Shown in pieces: positions 48,560 to 59,265 of a stretch of 64,000 nt of DNA. The DNA is taken from assembly GCA_004802705.1 (NCBI GenBank), contig SGPL01000023.1, forward strand, positions 41,605-105,604. The letters are read 5' to 3'. The translations under genes were made by a program, and so were the position numbers. This DNA is from Bondarzewia mesenterica. Taxonomy: Eukaryota; Basidiomycota; Agaricomycetes; Russulales; Bondarzewiaceae. Below the pieces are notes generated by a model that had not been told where the DNA came from, ran no database searches, and saw only the letters and a list, made by a program, of their open reading frames with translations. Each line of letters begins with the position of its first letter. Positions within the stretch are counted from its first letter, which is position 1.

Positions 48560-49583
48560 ATGTCGGTCAGACTATATCCTCTTGCTTCTCTCCCTCAGAT
48601 AGAGAAAACTCCATCTTTGGAAGATGGTATACCTGCCGATTTGGAGGAGGATCTCAGAGCCTATGGGTGCAAACTCATCCACCAAGCTGGCATTTTATTA
48701 AAACAGTAAGCACGGAAGTTCAACGATCCAATTTCAAGATTGTATTATAACAGAAAACAAGTCGCAGTTGCCACTGCGCAGATACTTTTTCAGAGATTCT
48801 TCTATGTAAGCTCTATGAAGCAGTTTGGCATCGGTGTAAGTCCTCAAACGCGCTCGTTCACATCCACATCTACATCGGTATGACCTCGTAGGACATCGGC
48901 ATGGGTGCATTATATCTTGCGTCTAAGTTAGAGGAATGTCCGCTACGAATGCGCGACCTCATAAACGTGTACGACCTCCTCTTACAACGCGCAGCACACG
49001 CCGTCGCCTCCACATCGTCTTCTCATCCCCCACCCGACTTCAAGTATGCACCCATGTCGTACTTTGGCAACACCTTCTATGATTTGAAGGACGCACTCGT
49101 CGTTTCGGAGATGCAAATTCTCAAACGTTTAGGATTCCACGTGCATGTTGTGCTGCCCTACGGGACGCTTGTCAATTATATGAGGCTTCTTGGACTTACA
49201 GGTCGTGAAGAGGCCGTGTCGAGAGCTTGGGGGTATCTCAATGATGCGTACGTATTCCTTGCTCAATCTTGGAACCAATATCTCATCCTGTGTCCGTGAA
49301 TCAAGGTTGCAGACTCCTGTATATGCTCTTTATGCCGTCCCAACAATAGTCAGCGCCGCTATACTGCTCACTACCCGTCATCTGGGCATCCCGCTCCCTT
49401 CTGAACCACCCAACTGTTGGTGGGAACTCTTCGACGCGGAATGGGAAGACGTTTTGGAGTGTCTGTGGTTATATCACGCGGCTGTATCGGGAACGCAGCT
49501 TGGATGAGAAAATGCGGGTCATTGGGATGGTTAGCAAGAAGGATGTACGCAGATGGTTGGAGGAGCATGTAACGCATGCCTGA
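48560..49583 (+). CDS. Cyclin L (transcription/splicing-associated cyclin); apparent single-base frameshift near the 3' end
   Basis: Cyclin L partners CDK11-type kinases and acts in transcription and pre-mRNA splicing. The start is the ATG at 48560 (MSVRLYPLASLPQIEKTPS). The cyclin box reads [71 protein letters not shown], then VVSEMQILKRLGFHVHVVLPYGTLVNYM and a second fold with ALYAVPTIVSAAILLTTR. In the last exon the frame runs EWEDVLECLW and stops at 49507. The expected ending, YITRLYRERSLDEKMR to VRRWLEEH, lies in the next frame and stops at 49581-49583. One extra T in the run at 49452-49455 would explain this. It may be a sequence error or a real defect. Confidence 0.88.
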
Positions 49584-49955
49584 GGGCATTTTTCACCGTA
49601 GACGGCATGAACTTCACATTGATTGTCTGCCGTGCACGCGATTGCCATGCTTATCTCGACATCTTTCAAGAAAGCGGATGTGTGCACATGAATTGGAAAG
49701 CAACCAAACAATTTTTGGACGTCGAACACAGAATTTGAAGGGTTACTTCATGTTACTTCGTGTGTAGTTGGGTAAATTTGCCATCTTGGCTATTATGATC
49801 GAAGCTTACGGACAAAAGGTGACAAAGGAAAGACTGCTTTAGATGTAGACGCGGCGGCGGCGACGCGCGTCATTGGCCAAGTATACAGCCATCTCATATT
49901 CCTCCGTAGTACCATTTTCTACCATTTTCTTCCCGTATTTTTCTTTAATTCCGCT
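49584..49955. other. Intergenic between cyclin L and SRP receptor
   Basis: About 370 bp with no gene; likely cyclin L 3' UTR and the SRPRA promoter. CGGCGGCGGCGACGCG at 49851 is a short GC-rich run. Confidence 0.55.
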
Positions 49956-52654
49956 ATGCTTGATCATTGCTCCATATCTCATAAAGGTGCGTTGTATCAT
50001 AATTTATCATTTCTCAAGCTCATACGGGGTACAGGTGGTGTGGTGCTATGGTCTCGCTCTTTTACACCTGCAGCATCTCAGCTGGCCTCGTCCTCCGCGT
50101 CACCCGTCAATTCGCTCATCCGAGAGGCCCTCATTGAGGGTCGTACGGCTGGCGAGAAATATGAGAAAGATGGCTATGCGGTGAAGTGGACGTTTGTCAA
50201 CGATCTCGAGCTTATTTTTGTGGTGCGTGCCAATCCTGAATGTTGGCAGCAGACCAATGTTCTAAGTACATTCACCGCTGTAGGTCGCTTATCAGCGCAT
50301 CCTGCAACTCACATACGTTGATGATCTTCTTGCTGCTATGAAAGCACTTTTCGTCAAGCTCTTCGAGCCCTTTCTTGCGTCTTTCGTTGCCTCTCTGCAT
50401 GCTGTGAATAATAGAGCTGCTGCTGCCACTGCCGCCTCCATTGCAACTTCATGGGATTTTGCAAAGGCTTTTGAAGGATGGGACATGATGTTCGACAAGC
50501 TGCTGAAAGGTCTAGAGGAGAAGGCAGCACAGGTAATGTCAAGAATAATCATTTCAAGTTTGTTTTTAAACGTCGGGTGCAGGACCGGAAGTCTCGTCTC
50601 CGTCCTGCTGTCCATCCTGCGGTGGAACCTCCCACCCCGCCGTCCGATGATACGGACACAGTTCCTACGCAGTCTCTCTCGACCACTGTTGACGAACAAC
50701 AAATTGCTCGCAATCTACAAGCTCTGAAAAACAGGCTACGTGGTAGGGGAGGCAGACGGGGAGCGAGGGGGTTGATGAGGACGGCTTCGGGTGGGGACAG
50801 GGACAGTCATACAGGCTCTGAGTAAGTCATCGTGCTGTCATCTGATTTTAAGGCGTTGAGGTTGTTTGCATTCAGGTCTGATACCGCGCCCAAGGGGAAG
50901 CCGAAGGGAAAGGCGCTACGCAAATGGGGAAACGAAGCCCCCACGGAGTCTGACATGGCTTCGCTAGACTTCAGCTACGATAAGCCGAGGGATGCGGACT
51001 CGCAGGTAGGGTCGCTTGACTTGCAGGCGCTCGTTGATCAAGGATCTTTGGGCACGCGGACGACCGATGGCTTGTACGAGGTCAAGGACTGGGAGTTTGG
51101 GAAGAAGGCCGGCGACGTGGTCTCGCAGGCATTGAATGCGAACAAGTCGGATGTCAAGTCTCAGACATCTTCATTGGGTGCTTTGGGCTCCATCTTTGCG
51201 AGGTTGACAGGATCGAAGGTTCTTACCGAGGAGGATCTCAAACCTGTATTGGAGGGCATGAAACAGCATCTGATGAAGAAGAATGTAGCTAAGGATATCG
51301 CGGAAAAGGTATGCGAAGGCGTGGGTGAGAGCTTGGTCGGCAAAAAAAGTGGGCGGGTTTCAAAGTAAGCCGTCTGTTTCGTATTGCATCAAATCGCGAG
51401 TAAACTGTCTTTGACAGCAACAAGTGCTGCCGTCCGCCAGGCCCTATCCAATTCAATCACCCGCATTTTGACGCCGAAGACCTCAACGGACCTCTTGCTC
51501 TCCATCAGGAGCAAGTTGTCCTCACCATTGCCGTCGACACAACAGCGCCTTCCCTACAGCATCACGTTTGTCGGTGTCAACGGCGTAGGCAAGAGCACCA
51601 ATCTGTCCAAGGTCTGCTTTTGGCTGATACAAAATGGACTACGAGTCCTCATTGCCGCGTGCGATACCTTCCGGTGCGTTCTCGGATTTCAGCCATTGGG
51701 CTAGCTCGTTCTCTCTCCATGAGATCACGTCGAGTCCAGCTTTTCATGGCTATTTCGGATCATGTGCATTTTGTGCTGATGATGGATTTGTAGAAGCGGC
51801 GCGGTGGAACAACTCCGTGTCCACGTAAGAAATCTGGGCATGCTGGGCATGAACGGAGCCACCAATAGTAAAGGGAGGGTCGAATTGTATGAAAGAGGGT
51901 ACGGCAAGGATGCGGCTGGGATTGCGAAAGAAGCTATTGCATACGGTAAGGCGTTACATCTTCGTGGTATCATCCAATACTGATTTGATTCTGATGAGCC
52001 AGCAAGAGACAATGATTTTGATGTGGTGCTAATTGATACTGCTGGGAGGATGCAGGACAACGAGGTACGCCGCTTCCCCTCCGCTTGGAAGAGATATTAA
52101 ACCTGATGATCCCTCTTCTCAGCCCCTTATGCGCGCACTGGCCAAAGTAAGCAAACGATCCGCCGCACTTCACACCATCCAGGTCAACTGATCGAACCTT
52201 CTTCCCCTAGCTGGTTGCTGTGAATAATCCTGACAAGGTCATCTTCGTTGGGGAGGCTCTCGTGGGCAACGAGGCCGTCGACCAACTGTCAAAGTTCGAC
52301 CGTGCGCTGCGCGACTTCTCGGCTGCCTCCGGAGGCGCTGGAAGGGGACGTGGGATTGACGGGATGTTGGTGACTAAGTGGGATACGGTCGATGACAAGG
52401 TATGATAACATCGAAATCTTGTCGAGAATGGAGGAACTGAACACACCGAACTTTGAATGTCGCAGGTGGGCGCGGCCTTGTCGATGACCTACGTTACCGG
52501 TCAGCCCATCATCTTTGTAGGCACTGGCCAAGTACGTCTTCGTCCATCTTCAGACAAATTCTTTGATAGGATTAACACGGCCATATTGCAGACATATACC
52601 GATCTTCGCCAGCTGCGCGTTGGCAATGTGGTGCAGGCCATCTTAAGTGATTGA
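49956..52654 (+). CDS. SRP101: Signal recognition particle receptor alpha subunit
   Basis: GTPase that docks ribosome-SRP complexes at the ER membrane with the beta subunit. The start is the ATG at 49956 ([11 protein letters not shown]). The N-terminal SRX (longin-like) part reads [46 protein letters not shown] charged linker follows ([25 protein letters not shown]). The NG domain has the helical N part ([37 protein letters not shown]), G1 [11 protein letters not shown]2 [13 protein letters not shown]3 DTAGRMQD, G4 [11 protein letters not shown], then [15 protein letters not shown] and stop at 52652-52654. About nine exons. The phase at the 51367 donor works with the acceptor CAACAAG near 51424. 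Reads as intact. Confidence 0.94.
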
Positions 52655-53133
52655 ATGTCGTATCGCAAACTCTAGTGCTATCTTGTGTTTTTGACTTTAG
52701 ATCCGAGTTCGTGTTCATGTATTGCTGTCCTTGCAGCATAGTTGTTGTATGCAATTTATGTTCTGTCAATTATACATGACAATATAAAAGACCACTGTTT
52801 CATGCACGCCAGTTGATCATATCCTGCAGATTAGAGCACTGTACATGACAGCTGTCAGCTCAAGGTACAGTTCATTGACCCTGCAATTGGAATCATATTA
52901 CAGTACACAGATTTTGCCATCCCAAATCGGACCTAAAGATCCAACACGAACTTGGCTCCAGGATCGGATTTGGTTGCACGTAAAGTTTCTGTTACGCATG
53001 TGCACGGGCCATACCAGCGGCACGTCATGCGCCTCAAACATCTCCTCATTCTCGGGCACAAGAGGGGGTGATCTGAAGTGGTCTCTGCGGTTTTGCTTGA
53101 TCTCGCACAGTCCAGTCATGGATACCCGCATGT
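52655..53133. other. Intergenic, convergent 3' ends
   Basis: About 480 bp between the SRP receptor and the minus-strand membrane protein. Only short ORFs; no gene seen. Confidence 0.6.
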
Positions 53134-53655
53134 CTAGACCTTGTGACCTGTCTCTATGTATTGATCGTATAGGACGGACGGCGGCAAGGGACGGCGTCGA
53201 CGGATGCGGAACGCGGAAAAGATGAGCAATGCGAGAATGAGGAGCGCGGCGATGGCGCCAATGACACCGCCGACGATCACGCCTGTCGAATGGTGATGGT
53301 CGCCTTGAGGAGCAGTGGTGGACGTGGGTGTGGGTGAGAGCGCGTCGGAGGGGGAAGCCACTTGTAAGGGTGTAAAGGAGGGTAACACAGCTGCGGAGGC
53401 GGCGAGAGATGGTGATAATAAGGAGGAGGTCGGTGCGAATGACGCTGAGTCGGGACCGATATCTTGGGAAGCGAAGGGTGCAGCATCCTGAGAAGCGGGG
53501 GAATAAGGTGAAGGATAGGAGTATACTGAAGCTGACTCGTAGGGTGGCATCGTCGAATCGACGGATCCTGGAGCCGCTGAGGAGTAGTATGGATCGCTCG
53601 CATTAGTGCTCATTGTCATAGGATAGTCGATCGTGGCTGAACCTGCAGCAGACAT
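53134..53655 (-). CDS. Single-pass membrane protein, Ser/Pro-rich ectodomain, intronless (173 residues)
   Basis: One open frame from the ATG at 53655 to the stop at 53134-53136. The first about 120 residues are Ser/Ala/Pro/Tyr-rich (SVYSYPSPYSPASQDAAPF, PTPTSTTAPQGD) and likely O-glycosylated or disordered. Then comes a clear membrane helix (GVIVGGVIGAIAALLILALL) followed by RIRRRR and a short cytosolic tail. No cleavable signal peptide is visible, so topology would be type III or the true start may lie upstream. The layout (Ser/Thr-rich region, one helix, basic stop-transfer) is common among agaricomycete surface proteins. Function unknown. Confidence 0.72.
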   Translation of the reverse strand: MSAAGSATIDYPMTMSTNASDPYYSSAAPGSVDSTMPPYESASVYSYPSPYSPASQDAAPFASQDIGPDSASFAPTSSLLSPSLAASAAVLPSFTPLQVASPSDALSPTPTSTTAPQGDHHHSTGVIVGGVIGAIAALLILALLIFSAFRIRRRRPLPPSVLYDQYIETGHKV

Positions 53656-55561
53656 TGAATTTCCCGGAGGACGTGAAAGTGATGTGGTTGACAGAAGTGC
53701 AGAAGAAAAAGTAATTGAGGGAGATTATAAGGGGGACGAACAAAAGATCGATGGCTCGAATTTTCGTGCCACCGCCACCGAGGGCGCATAGGAAAGGTCC
53801 TTGGCCATTGTCAAAGCGCAGACTACCAAGATAAGGATCTCCAATGACCTATCTTTTAACATGCCAACATTCATTCAGGCTTAACTTACCTCCAGTAGCA
53901 CAGGTAGGCACAAGCATCTACAATCTGCGAACTCTCCACGAGTCACAGTATATCTGGGCAAAGGCTAAGGCCTCAGATCTCTGGTCAATGGTCTGATCAC
54001 CAGCAGACGGATTGTTTAGTAACGGCTCCCATGGAATTCTTGAAAAAATGAGGCTCCACCATACAATTAGGACACCCAGGAGGTGTAGCATTTAGAACAT
54101 ATAGAAATATGTGATTGAAACGTTGGGTGAATGCATGATTATTGGAGGTCGTGCAAGCAGTATGGGCCTCAAAATAGCCGAGCGTATGCCAATCGCAAGC
54201 TGCTTGCTCGTTCAAGGCGAAACGGAAGTTTCCGCTCGCATTCCGACTGTGCAGGGAAAGCGACGCATAGCACTGGGGCTTGCGATACGATCCCGGCACC
54301 GCGTCGCAGTTCGTCACCATGACATTTAAATTTAAAGACGTTCTGAAAGAGACAGCAAGGGAAGATCAACTTATGAGAAGATGAGGGTTGCGCACCATGC
54401 AGAACATTTCGAGGAGCCCACAATGTCTCAATACACTTCGTAACTCGAGCTTGACGACTCAGAAAGATGCCAAAGTTGCAGTAATTCTCAAGATGATTCG
54501 AGTTCCAGTGCATAAATTGAGATATTTTGCATGTTCTGCAGAGTATGAGTGTGGTGGTAGGTAAGAGGAAGGCTGGTTGCAATTCGAATGGAAAGTAGTA
54601 CCGCCGTAATACACGGCCCTCCGGGCAACACCTGTTCCTAGTATTTTTATGTGCCGCGTGGAGGGGACCGTATTACACAAAACAGAAGAAAGCAAAAGGT
54701 ACTTTTTATTTATGTGTTTTCGTAAAGGTAACAGTATCATGAACCGGCAAATGCCCAAGAAAATCTACACAAGCTACGAAGTGCACCAAGTACTCATGGA
54801 ATATCAACTCATTCAGAATGACTGTTAACAAGATCATAGTCCAGTCGCTTTCTCACCATAAAGAAAGGTTTCGCTGTGTAACCCAAATCAGCAAAAACAA
54901 GTGGTTGAAGCTGACGTTGACCGGCCACGGCATCATCGAGATGCCAACCGTCTGCTCGCAACACTTCCTTGTCGACCCTGACTGAACCGGGCGCCCCTAA
55001 CGGCGTAAATCTACTAGACTTGCGCTGATCAGTGACCATGTTTGCAATCGCAGAAGCCTATATCATCGGAAACGAACGCGCGCTTCAGAGGTAGGGGTGA
55101 CAAGTCTTCTGAACGCCGTCTTTTAGCCATCACCAATACAGTCAGAAGATAGTGTCACAAAACAGCTGAAGGAATTGTAGACGGTTAACTTCGAGTACAA
55201 TGTGCCGGAGGTCTGATGGCTACAGGGAGAGAAGAAAAGCAGCCCAGAGCAGCCCCTACTAAAAATTGTTAAGGTCACAAAAGCGTGATTTCGAAGTTCG
55301 AGGTCACGGTTCCCAGGCCAGTCGTCGCCCATTGGAGAACCCCTGAGAGTCCTTGAGGCCCCCTGATAATAGGGGGTAAGGTCGGGTCGGATTTTTGGGC
55401 ACTTCGGACCTTAGATGGTGGACAAAAATCTTGCCCAAAATAGGAAATTGTCTACCGTGAGCCTACCCGACCCAAAATTTTTGGCCTCAACTGGTGGACA
55501 TATAACCTGACTTCTAAAAATTACAAAAAAATCGANAAAAAAAAAGGTCGGGTGACGCACN
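53656..55561. other. Intergenic / unresolved, 1.9 kb, ending at the FTR1 break
   Basis: No gene recognised. A minus ORF at 54809-55039 (MVTDQRKSSRFTPLGAPGS...) has a protein-like composition but no motif and no splice partner. I looked here for the missing C-terminal half of FTR1 and did not see it. Repeat-like DNA occupies about 55377-55559, with N bases at 55536 and 55561. Confidence 0.5.
55379..55553. repeat. Repeat-like block with three GGTCGGGT copies (two direct, one inverted)
   Basis: GGTCGGGT occurs at 55380 and 55546; its complement ACCCGACC lies at 55466. TGGTGGACA is also repeated directly (55416 and 55492). The block is rich in A and T runs and contains an N. It resembles transposon-end or low-complexity DNA and abuts the truncated FTR1 exon. 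Confidence 0.5.
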
Positions 55562-56262
55562 CTTCCCCTCGAAGGCGTGTTGGAGCTTGACGCGCCATTT
55601 TGCCTTGGCGCGGTCGAGCTTGAGCATGGTGATGCCCATGACGAAGATGATGATGGCGGAGATGAGTTCAAAAATGGCTGTAGAACAGATGCGGTAAGTC
55701 GAATACACGAAACACGCGTTATCAGCAGGTGAGGTGAAGTGGGATATACGTGCCTTCCCAGAGGGACTCAGACTTGGCCCAGAGATCGGAAGCTTTTGTG
55801 AACCAGACGGCGATGAATGCGGCGCCGATGGAGAGGGCAATGAAGAGGCCGATCACGGAACCCAGGAAGATCTGCGAAAACGGGTCAGTTTTTTTGTTGA
55901 GCAGAAGAAGGAGGTGGATAGACCTGGATGCGCATCTTGCGGATGAGGCGTCTCTTGTGGAGAGGGTTGGACATCTCCACGGCTTCCTCTGCGAGCTCGG
56001 GCTCTGCATCGACTTCAGCAGAGCTGCGGTCGGTGTTGGCGGGGGACACGTCGTCTTTTTTCTCGTCGGTGTCGACAGGGGAGACATCATTTTTTTTCTC
56101 GTCGATGATGGCGGGCTGGTGGTCGGTGTGAGCAAAGGGATGGGTGTCGTCGTTGACGATCTGCTCGACGAGACCGAGGAGGACGGAGATGATGATGGCA
56201 GCCTCGAGAGTCTCGCGAAATATGATAAAGAAGATGGGGACGGAGAAGAGGTTTCTGGCCAT
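55562..56262 (-). CDS. FTR1: High-affinity iron permease FTR1, truncated (N-terminal part only)
   Basis: Plasma-membrane Fe(III) permease that takes iron from the Fet3 ferroxidase. The start is the ATG at 56262. The first membrane segment carries the iron-binding REXLE motif as FRETLEAAIIISVLLG. A long acidic cytosolic loop with an internal 12-residue duplication follows, then KRRLIRKMRIQ, IFLGSVIGLFIALSIGAAFIAVWF, and AIFELISAIIIFVMGITMLKLDRAKAKWRVKLQHAFEGK. Three exons are seen. The reading ends at an exon boundary: after FEGK comes an N at 55561 and GTGCGT, a plausible donor. The rest of the permease (the second REGLE motif and the last membrane segments) is not found anywhere downstream in this window. 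Confidence 0.88.
56032..56103 (-). repeat. 36-bp tandem duplication in the FTR1 cytosolic loop
   Basis: Two adjacent 36-bp units (56032-56067 and 56068-56103) encode DEKKNDVSPVDT and DEKKDDVSPANT. They differ at a few positions, so this is a diverged in-frame duplication. Confidence 0.85.
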
Positions 56263-56348
56263 CGTGCGCTTCGACGAGGGTGAGGAAGGGGTCGAGGAGA
56301 CGAGGGAAAGGAAGGGGGGATGAAAGGGTCTAAAAAGTGAGGGTAATC

Positions 56349-56359
56349 TTATCGGATAA
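56349..56359. promoter_or_regulatory. Palindromic GATA element
   Basis: TTATCGGATAA, a near-palindrome giving ATCSGATAA on each strand; one base off the ATCWGATAA iron-regulator consensus. Confidence 0.55.
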
Positions 56360-56373
56360 AATGGGGTGGTGTC

Positions 56374-56382
56374 ATCTGATTA
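56374..56382 (+). promoter_or_regulatory. GATA-like element
   Basis: ATCTGATTA, one base from ATCTGATAA. Confidence 0.4.
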
Positions 56383-56438
56383 GATGGGAAACACACGCTC
56401 CACAGTGCCGGTTTACACCGGATCCGTCCTGTCGGCTA

Positions 56439-56447
56439 ATCTGATAG
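56439..56447 (+). promoter_or_regulatory. HGATAR element
   Basis: ATCTGATAG fits HGATAR in full and differs from ATCTGATAA only in the last base. Confidence 0.55.
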
Positions 56448-56460
56448 CACTCAATTCTCG

Positions 56461-56469
56461 TTATCAGAT
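56461..56469 (-). promoter_or_regulatory. Exact ATCTGATAA element
   Basis: TTATCAGAT on the plus strand, i.e. ATCTGATAA on the minus strand: an exact match to the iron-GATA consensus, about 105 bp upstream of the FET3 start. Confidence 0.65.
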
Positions 56470-56572
56470 ATCAATTGCCCCACCATCTCTCTTCTTCCGA
56501 ACTCTGAATAAAACCGGGGCCCTTCCTCTATCCCTCTTCCCTCTATCCTCCCCCTTCTCTTCGAGCACCATC

Positions 56573-59265
56573 ATGGGCTCAACACGTACATCCCCTTTCT
56601 CCCTCTTCTCCATTCTATTCGTCCTTGCCACCACTTCCCTCCCCGCCCTCGCCGCCGTTAAAGAGCTTTGGTGGAATATCACCTATGTCAAAAATGCCAA
56701 CCCCGACGGTTTGTTCGAGCGAACCGTCATCGGCGTCAATGGCACTTGGCCGTGAGTCTTCTTTTGCCTCCACACACACGTCAGTTGATGTATGTATGGA
56801 TATCTCGTCACCCAACTCAGGCCGCCCCCAATCGACGTGACGACCAACGACACCCTCATTGTGCACGCATACAACGCGCTGGATATCCCGACCAGTCTAC
56901 ACCACCACGGCATGTTCTTCAACTCTACGTCCTGGATGGACGGTGCCGTCGGCGTCTCTCAATGGTTTTTCTCTCTTTTTCTCCGTCGCTGAACGTGCAT
57001 GTTGAACTGCAATCGTTGACAGTGGTATCCCACCCGGTGAGACCTTTGACTACGTCGTTCCTGTAAACACGTCCGGCCAATGGGGCACCTACTGGGTCCA
57101 CGCGCACGCTTCCGTGAGCTCTCTCCTTCACGCAAAGAAAGAAAGAAAACAATTGAAATGTCCATCACCTCACCAGGGCCAATACGTCGACGGGCTGCGC
57201 TCGCCCGTCGTGATTCATCCCGAAAAAGAGGCCCACTCGTACGATGCCGAGTACACCGTTGTCCTCGGCGACTGGTACCACAAACAGCACTCTGAACTCC
57301 TCGATGAGTTCGTCAACATCGCCAACCCCGGTGGCGCCGAACCTGTCCCCCGTACGCCCCTTCTTTCTCCCCATTTCTAACCTAACTCTGCTCACTCTAA
57401 TCCTACATTGGATGACAGAGGCGCCGTTGCTTTACTTTGCGCAAAACGACACGTATTTGGGACCCAAGTCGGGCTCGCAGCCATCGGGGTCGACGACGGC
57501 CGTTGGGTTCAACGAGAACGCGACGATCGCGTTCGAGCCTGGAAAGACGTACCGCCTGCGCGTTGTCAATACTGCTGCGTTCGCCGCGTTCTATTTCTGG
57601 ATCGATGGCCACGAGATGCGCATCATCGAAGCGGATGGGGTGCGTGTTTTCATTCGAGTTTTTCTCTTTCCCTCTTTCCCTTTTCTGATTCTTGTTACCT
57701 CATGTGTGGTCGTGTAATATGACGTGTGATGCCGATGCAGACGGACACGGAGGAGTACTCGATTGACATGATCAGTGTCACCGTCGCGCAGCGCTACTCG
57801 GTCCTCGTCACCGCGCGCAACGACACGAATGCCAACTGGGCGATCCACGCCAACATGGACACCGTTATGTTCGACACCGTGCCAGACACGCTCAACCCCA
57901 GTGCGTCCCTCTCCTCTCATCCCTAACGTTCCACCCACCCGCTGACCTATTTTACTCTTTTTTTGCTGGGCGGCATCGCCGCGTGCAGACGCGACGGCAT
58001 CAATAACATACTCATCGGACGCGTCTCTGACCGATCCCGGAACCGTAGATGCCTACGCGGACGTACCGGACCTTAACCTCGTGCCAGTGATCATCGAAGC
58101 GATGTACCCGCCCGTGGACTCGACGTACGACCTCGAGGTGCAGTTCGCCACGATGGATGATGGGACGAACCACGCCATGTTCAACAACGTCACGTACAAC
58201 ACCCCGCTCGTGCCGGCTATCCTCTCCGAGCTCTCTTTGGGACAGAATGCGACTGTGCAGGAGGCTTATGGACCGAATCATATCGTCCTCGATCATTTGG
58301 AGGTGTTTGATATCGTCGTGAAAAACGGAGACGTGGGGAAACATCCTTTGTGAATCCCTCTTTCACTTTCACTTCTCCGCATCCGTCCGTGCTGGTGAGA
58401 TTGACCTGCCTTTTTTTTTCTTTCTTGTCTTTGTTTTCGTGCGGGGAAGCCATTTGCACGGACATACGATGCAGCTCGTCGGACGCTCGGAGGATTACAC
58501 TTCGGACAACACGACGCTGAATCCTGCGATCGTTGAGGGACAAGCGAATCCGATGCGAAGGGACACCGTGCAGGTGCCCGCAGGTACATCCGTCACACTG
58601 CGCGTCATCGCCGACAACCCAGGCGCTTGGTTCTTCCATTGTACGTTCCCCCTTCCTCTCCTTCCCCTTTCATTCACTCGAATTACGCTAACTCGATGCC
58701 TCGACGAAAGGTCACATCGAATGGCATCTCGAGGTCGGCCTCGCGGTGACCTTCCTCGAAGCCCCACTGATCGCGCAAGAACGCGGAGGCGGCATCCCGT
58801 CGTTCCTTGCTGGCCACTGCGCCGCGCTTGGAATGCCCGCGTCGGGAAACGCTGCGGGGCACGCGAGCACGACGGATTTAATGGGCTTGCCGCTGGGACC
58901 GTTCCCCCAGAACAACGGGTGGCATTCCAAAGGCATCGGGGCTATGGCTGGGTACGTACTGATGTTCCCACTGTCTCTGTCTCTTTCATTTTCCTACCCT
59001 CTCCATCGTCGTTGTTTGCGTATTTGGGAGGATGCGCGGTCTCTATGTTCATTTCCTTTGTTTTTATTTTTCATGTGGGTAACGGCGATGACTGACTCGA
59101 ATATGCAGGTGTGTGTTGACGGCGGTGCTGGGCATGGCATCGGTGACGTGGTACTCGATCGGGGAGCACATGACGGAAGAGGAGATGGAGGACGAGGCGC
59201 GGGCGAAGCATGCGGCCAAGCTCGCGCGGGGAAGGTTCTTTGGCTTGTTGAAGAAGCGCGAGTGA
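56573..59265 (+). CDS. FET3: Multicopper ferroxidase Fet3 (iron uptake)
   Basis: Oxidises Fe(II) to Fe(III) at the cell surface for the Ftr1 permease. The start is the ATG at 56573 with a signal peptide (LFSILFVLATTSLPALA). Copper-ligand blocks: THHHG-type motif as TSLHHHGMF, then YWVHAHASGQY, and in the third domain HPFHLHGHTMQ (joined across an intron at 58352) and HCHIEWHLEVGLAVTFLE. Other Fet3 features are VNTSGQWGTYW, FNENATIAFEPGKTYRLRVVN and MISVTVAQRYSVLVTAR. Near the C-terminus one membrane helix (GAMAGCVLTAVLGMASVTWYS) anchors it, followed by a cytosolic tail ending LLKKRE, stop at 59263-59265. About eleven exons. Its divergent arrangement with FTR1 is the usual fungal iron module. 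All copper motifs present. Confidence 0.95.

Larger units (their letters stand above)
56263..56572. promoter_or_regulatory. Shared divergent promoter of FTR1 and FET3
   Basis: 310 bp between the two start codons. It carries four sites close to ATCWGATAA, the binding consensus of fungal iron-responsive GATA repressors (Urbs1, SreA and Sfu1 families), consistent with joint repression when iron is plentiful. No clear TATA box. The last 60 bp before FET3 is C/T-rich. Confidence 0.75.

Noticed and set aside
54809..55039. Minus ORF with protein-like composition (MVTDQRKSSRFTPLG...)
   Set aside because: I checked whether it could be the missing FTR1 end; it has no membrane segment or REGLE motif, and no other family was recognised.
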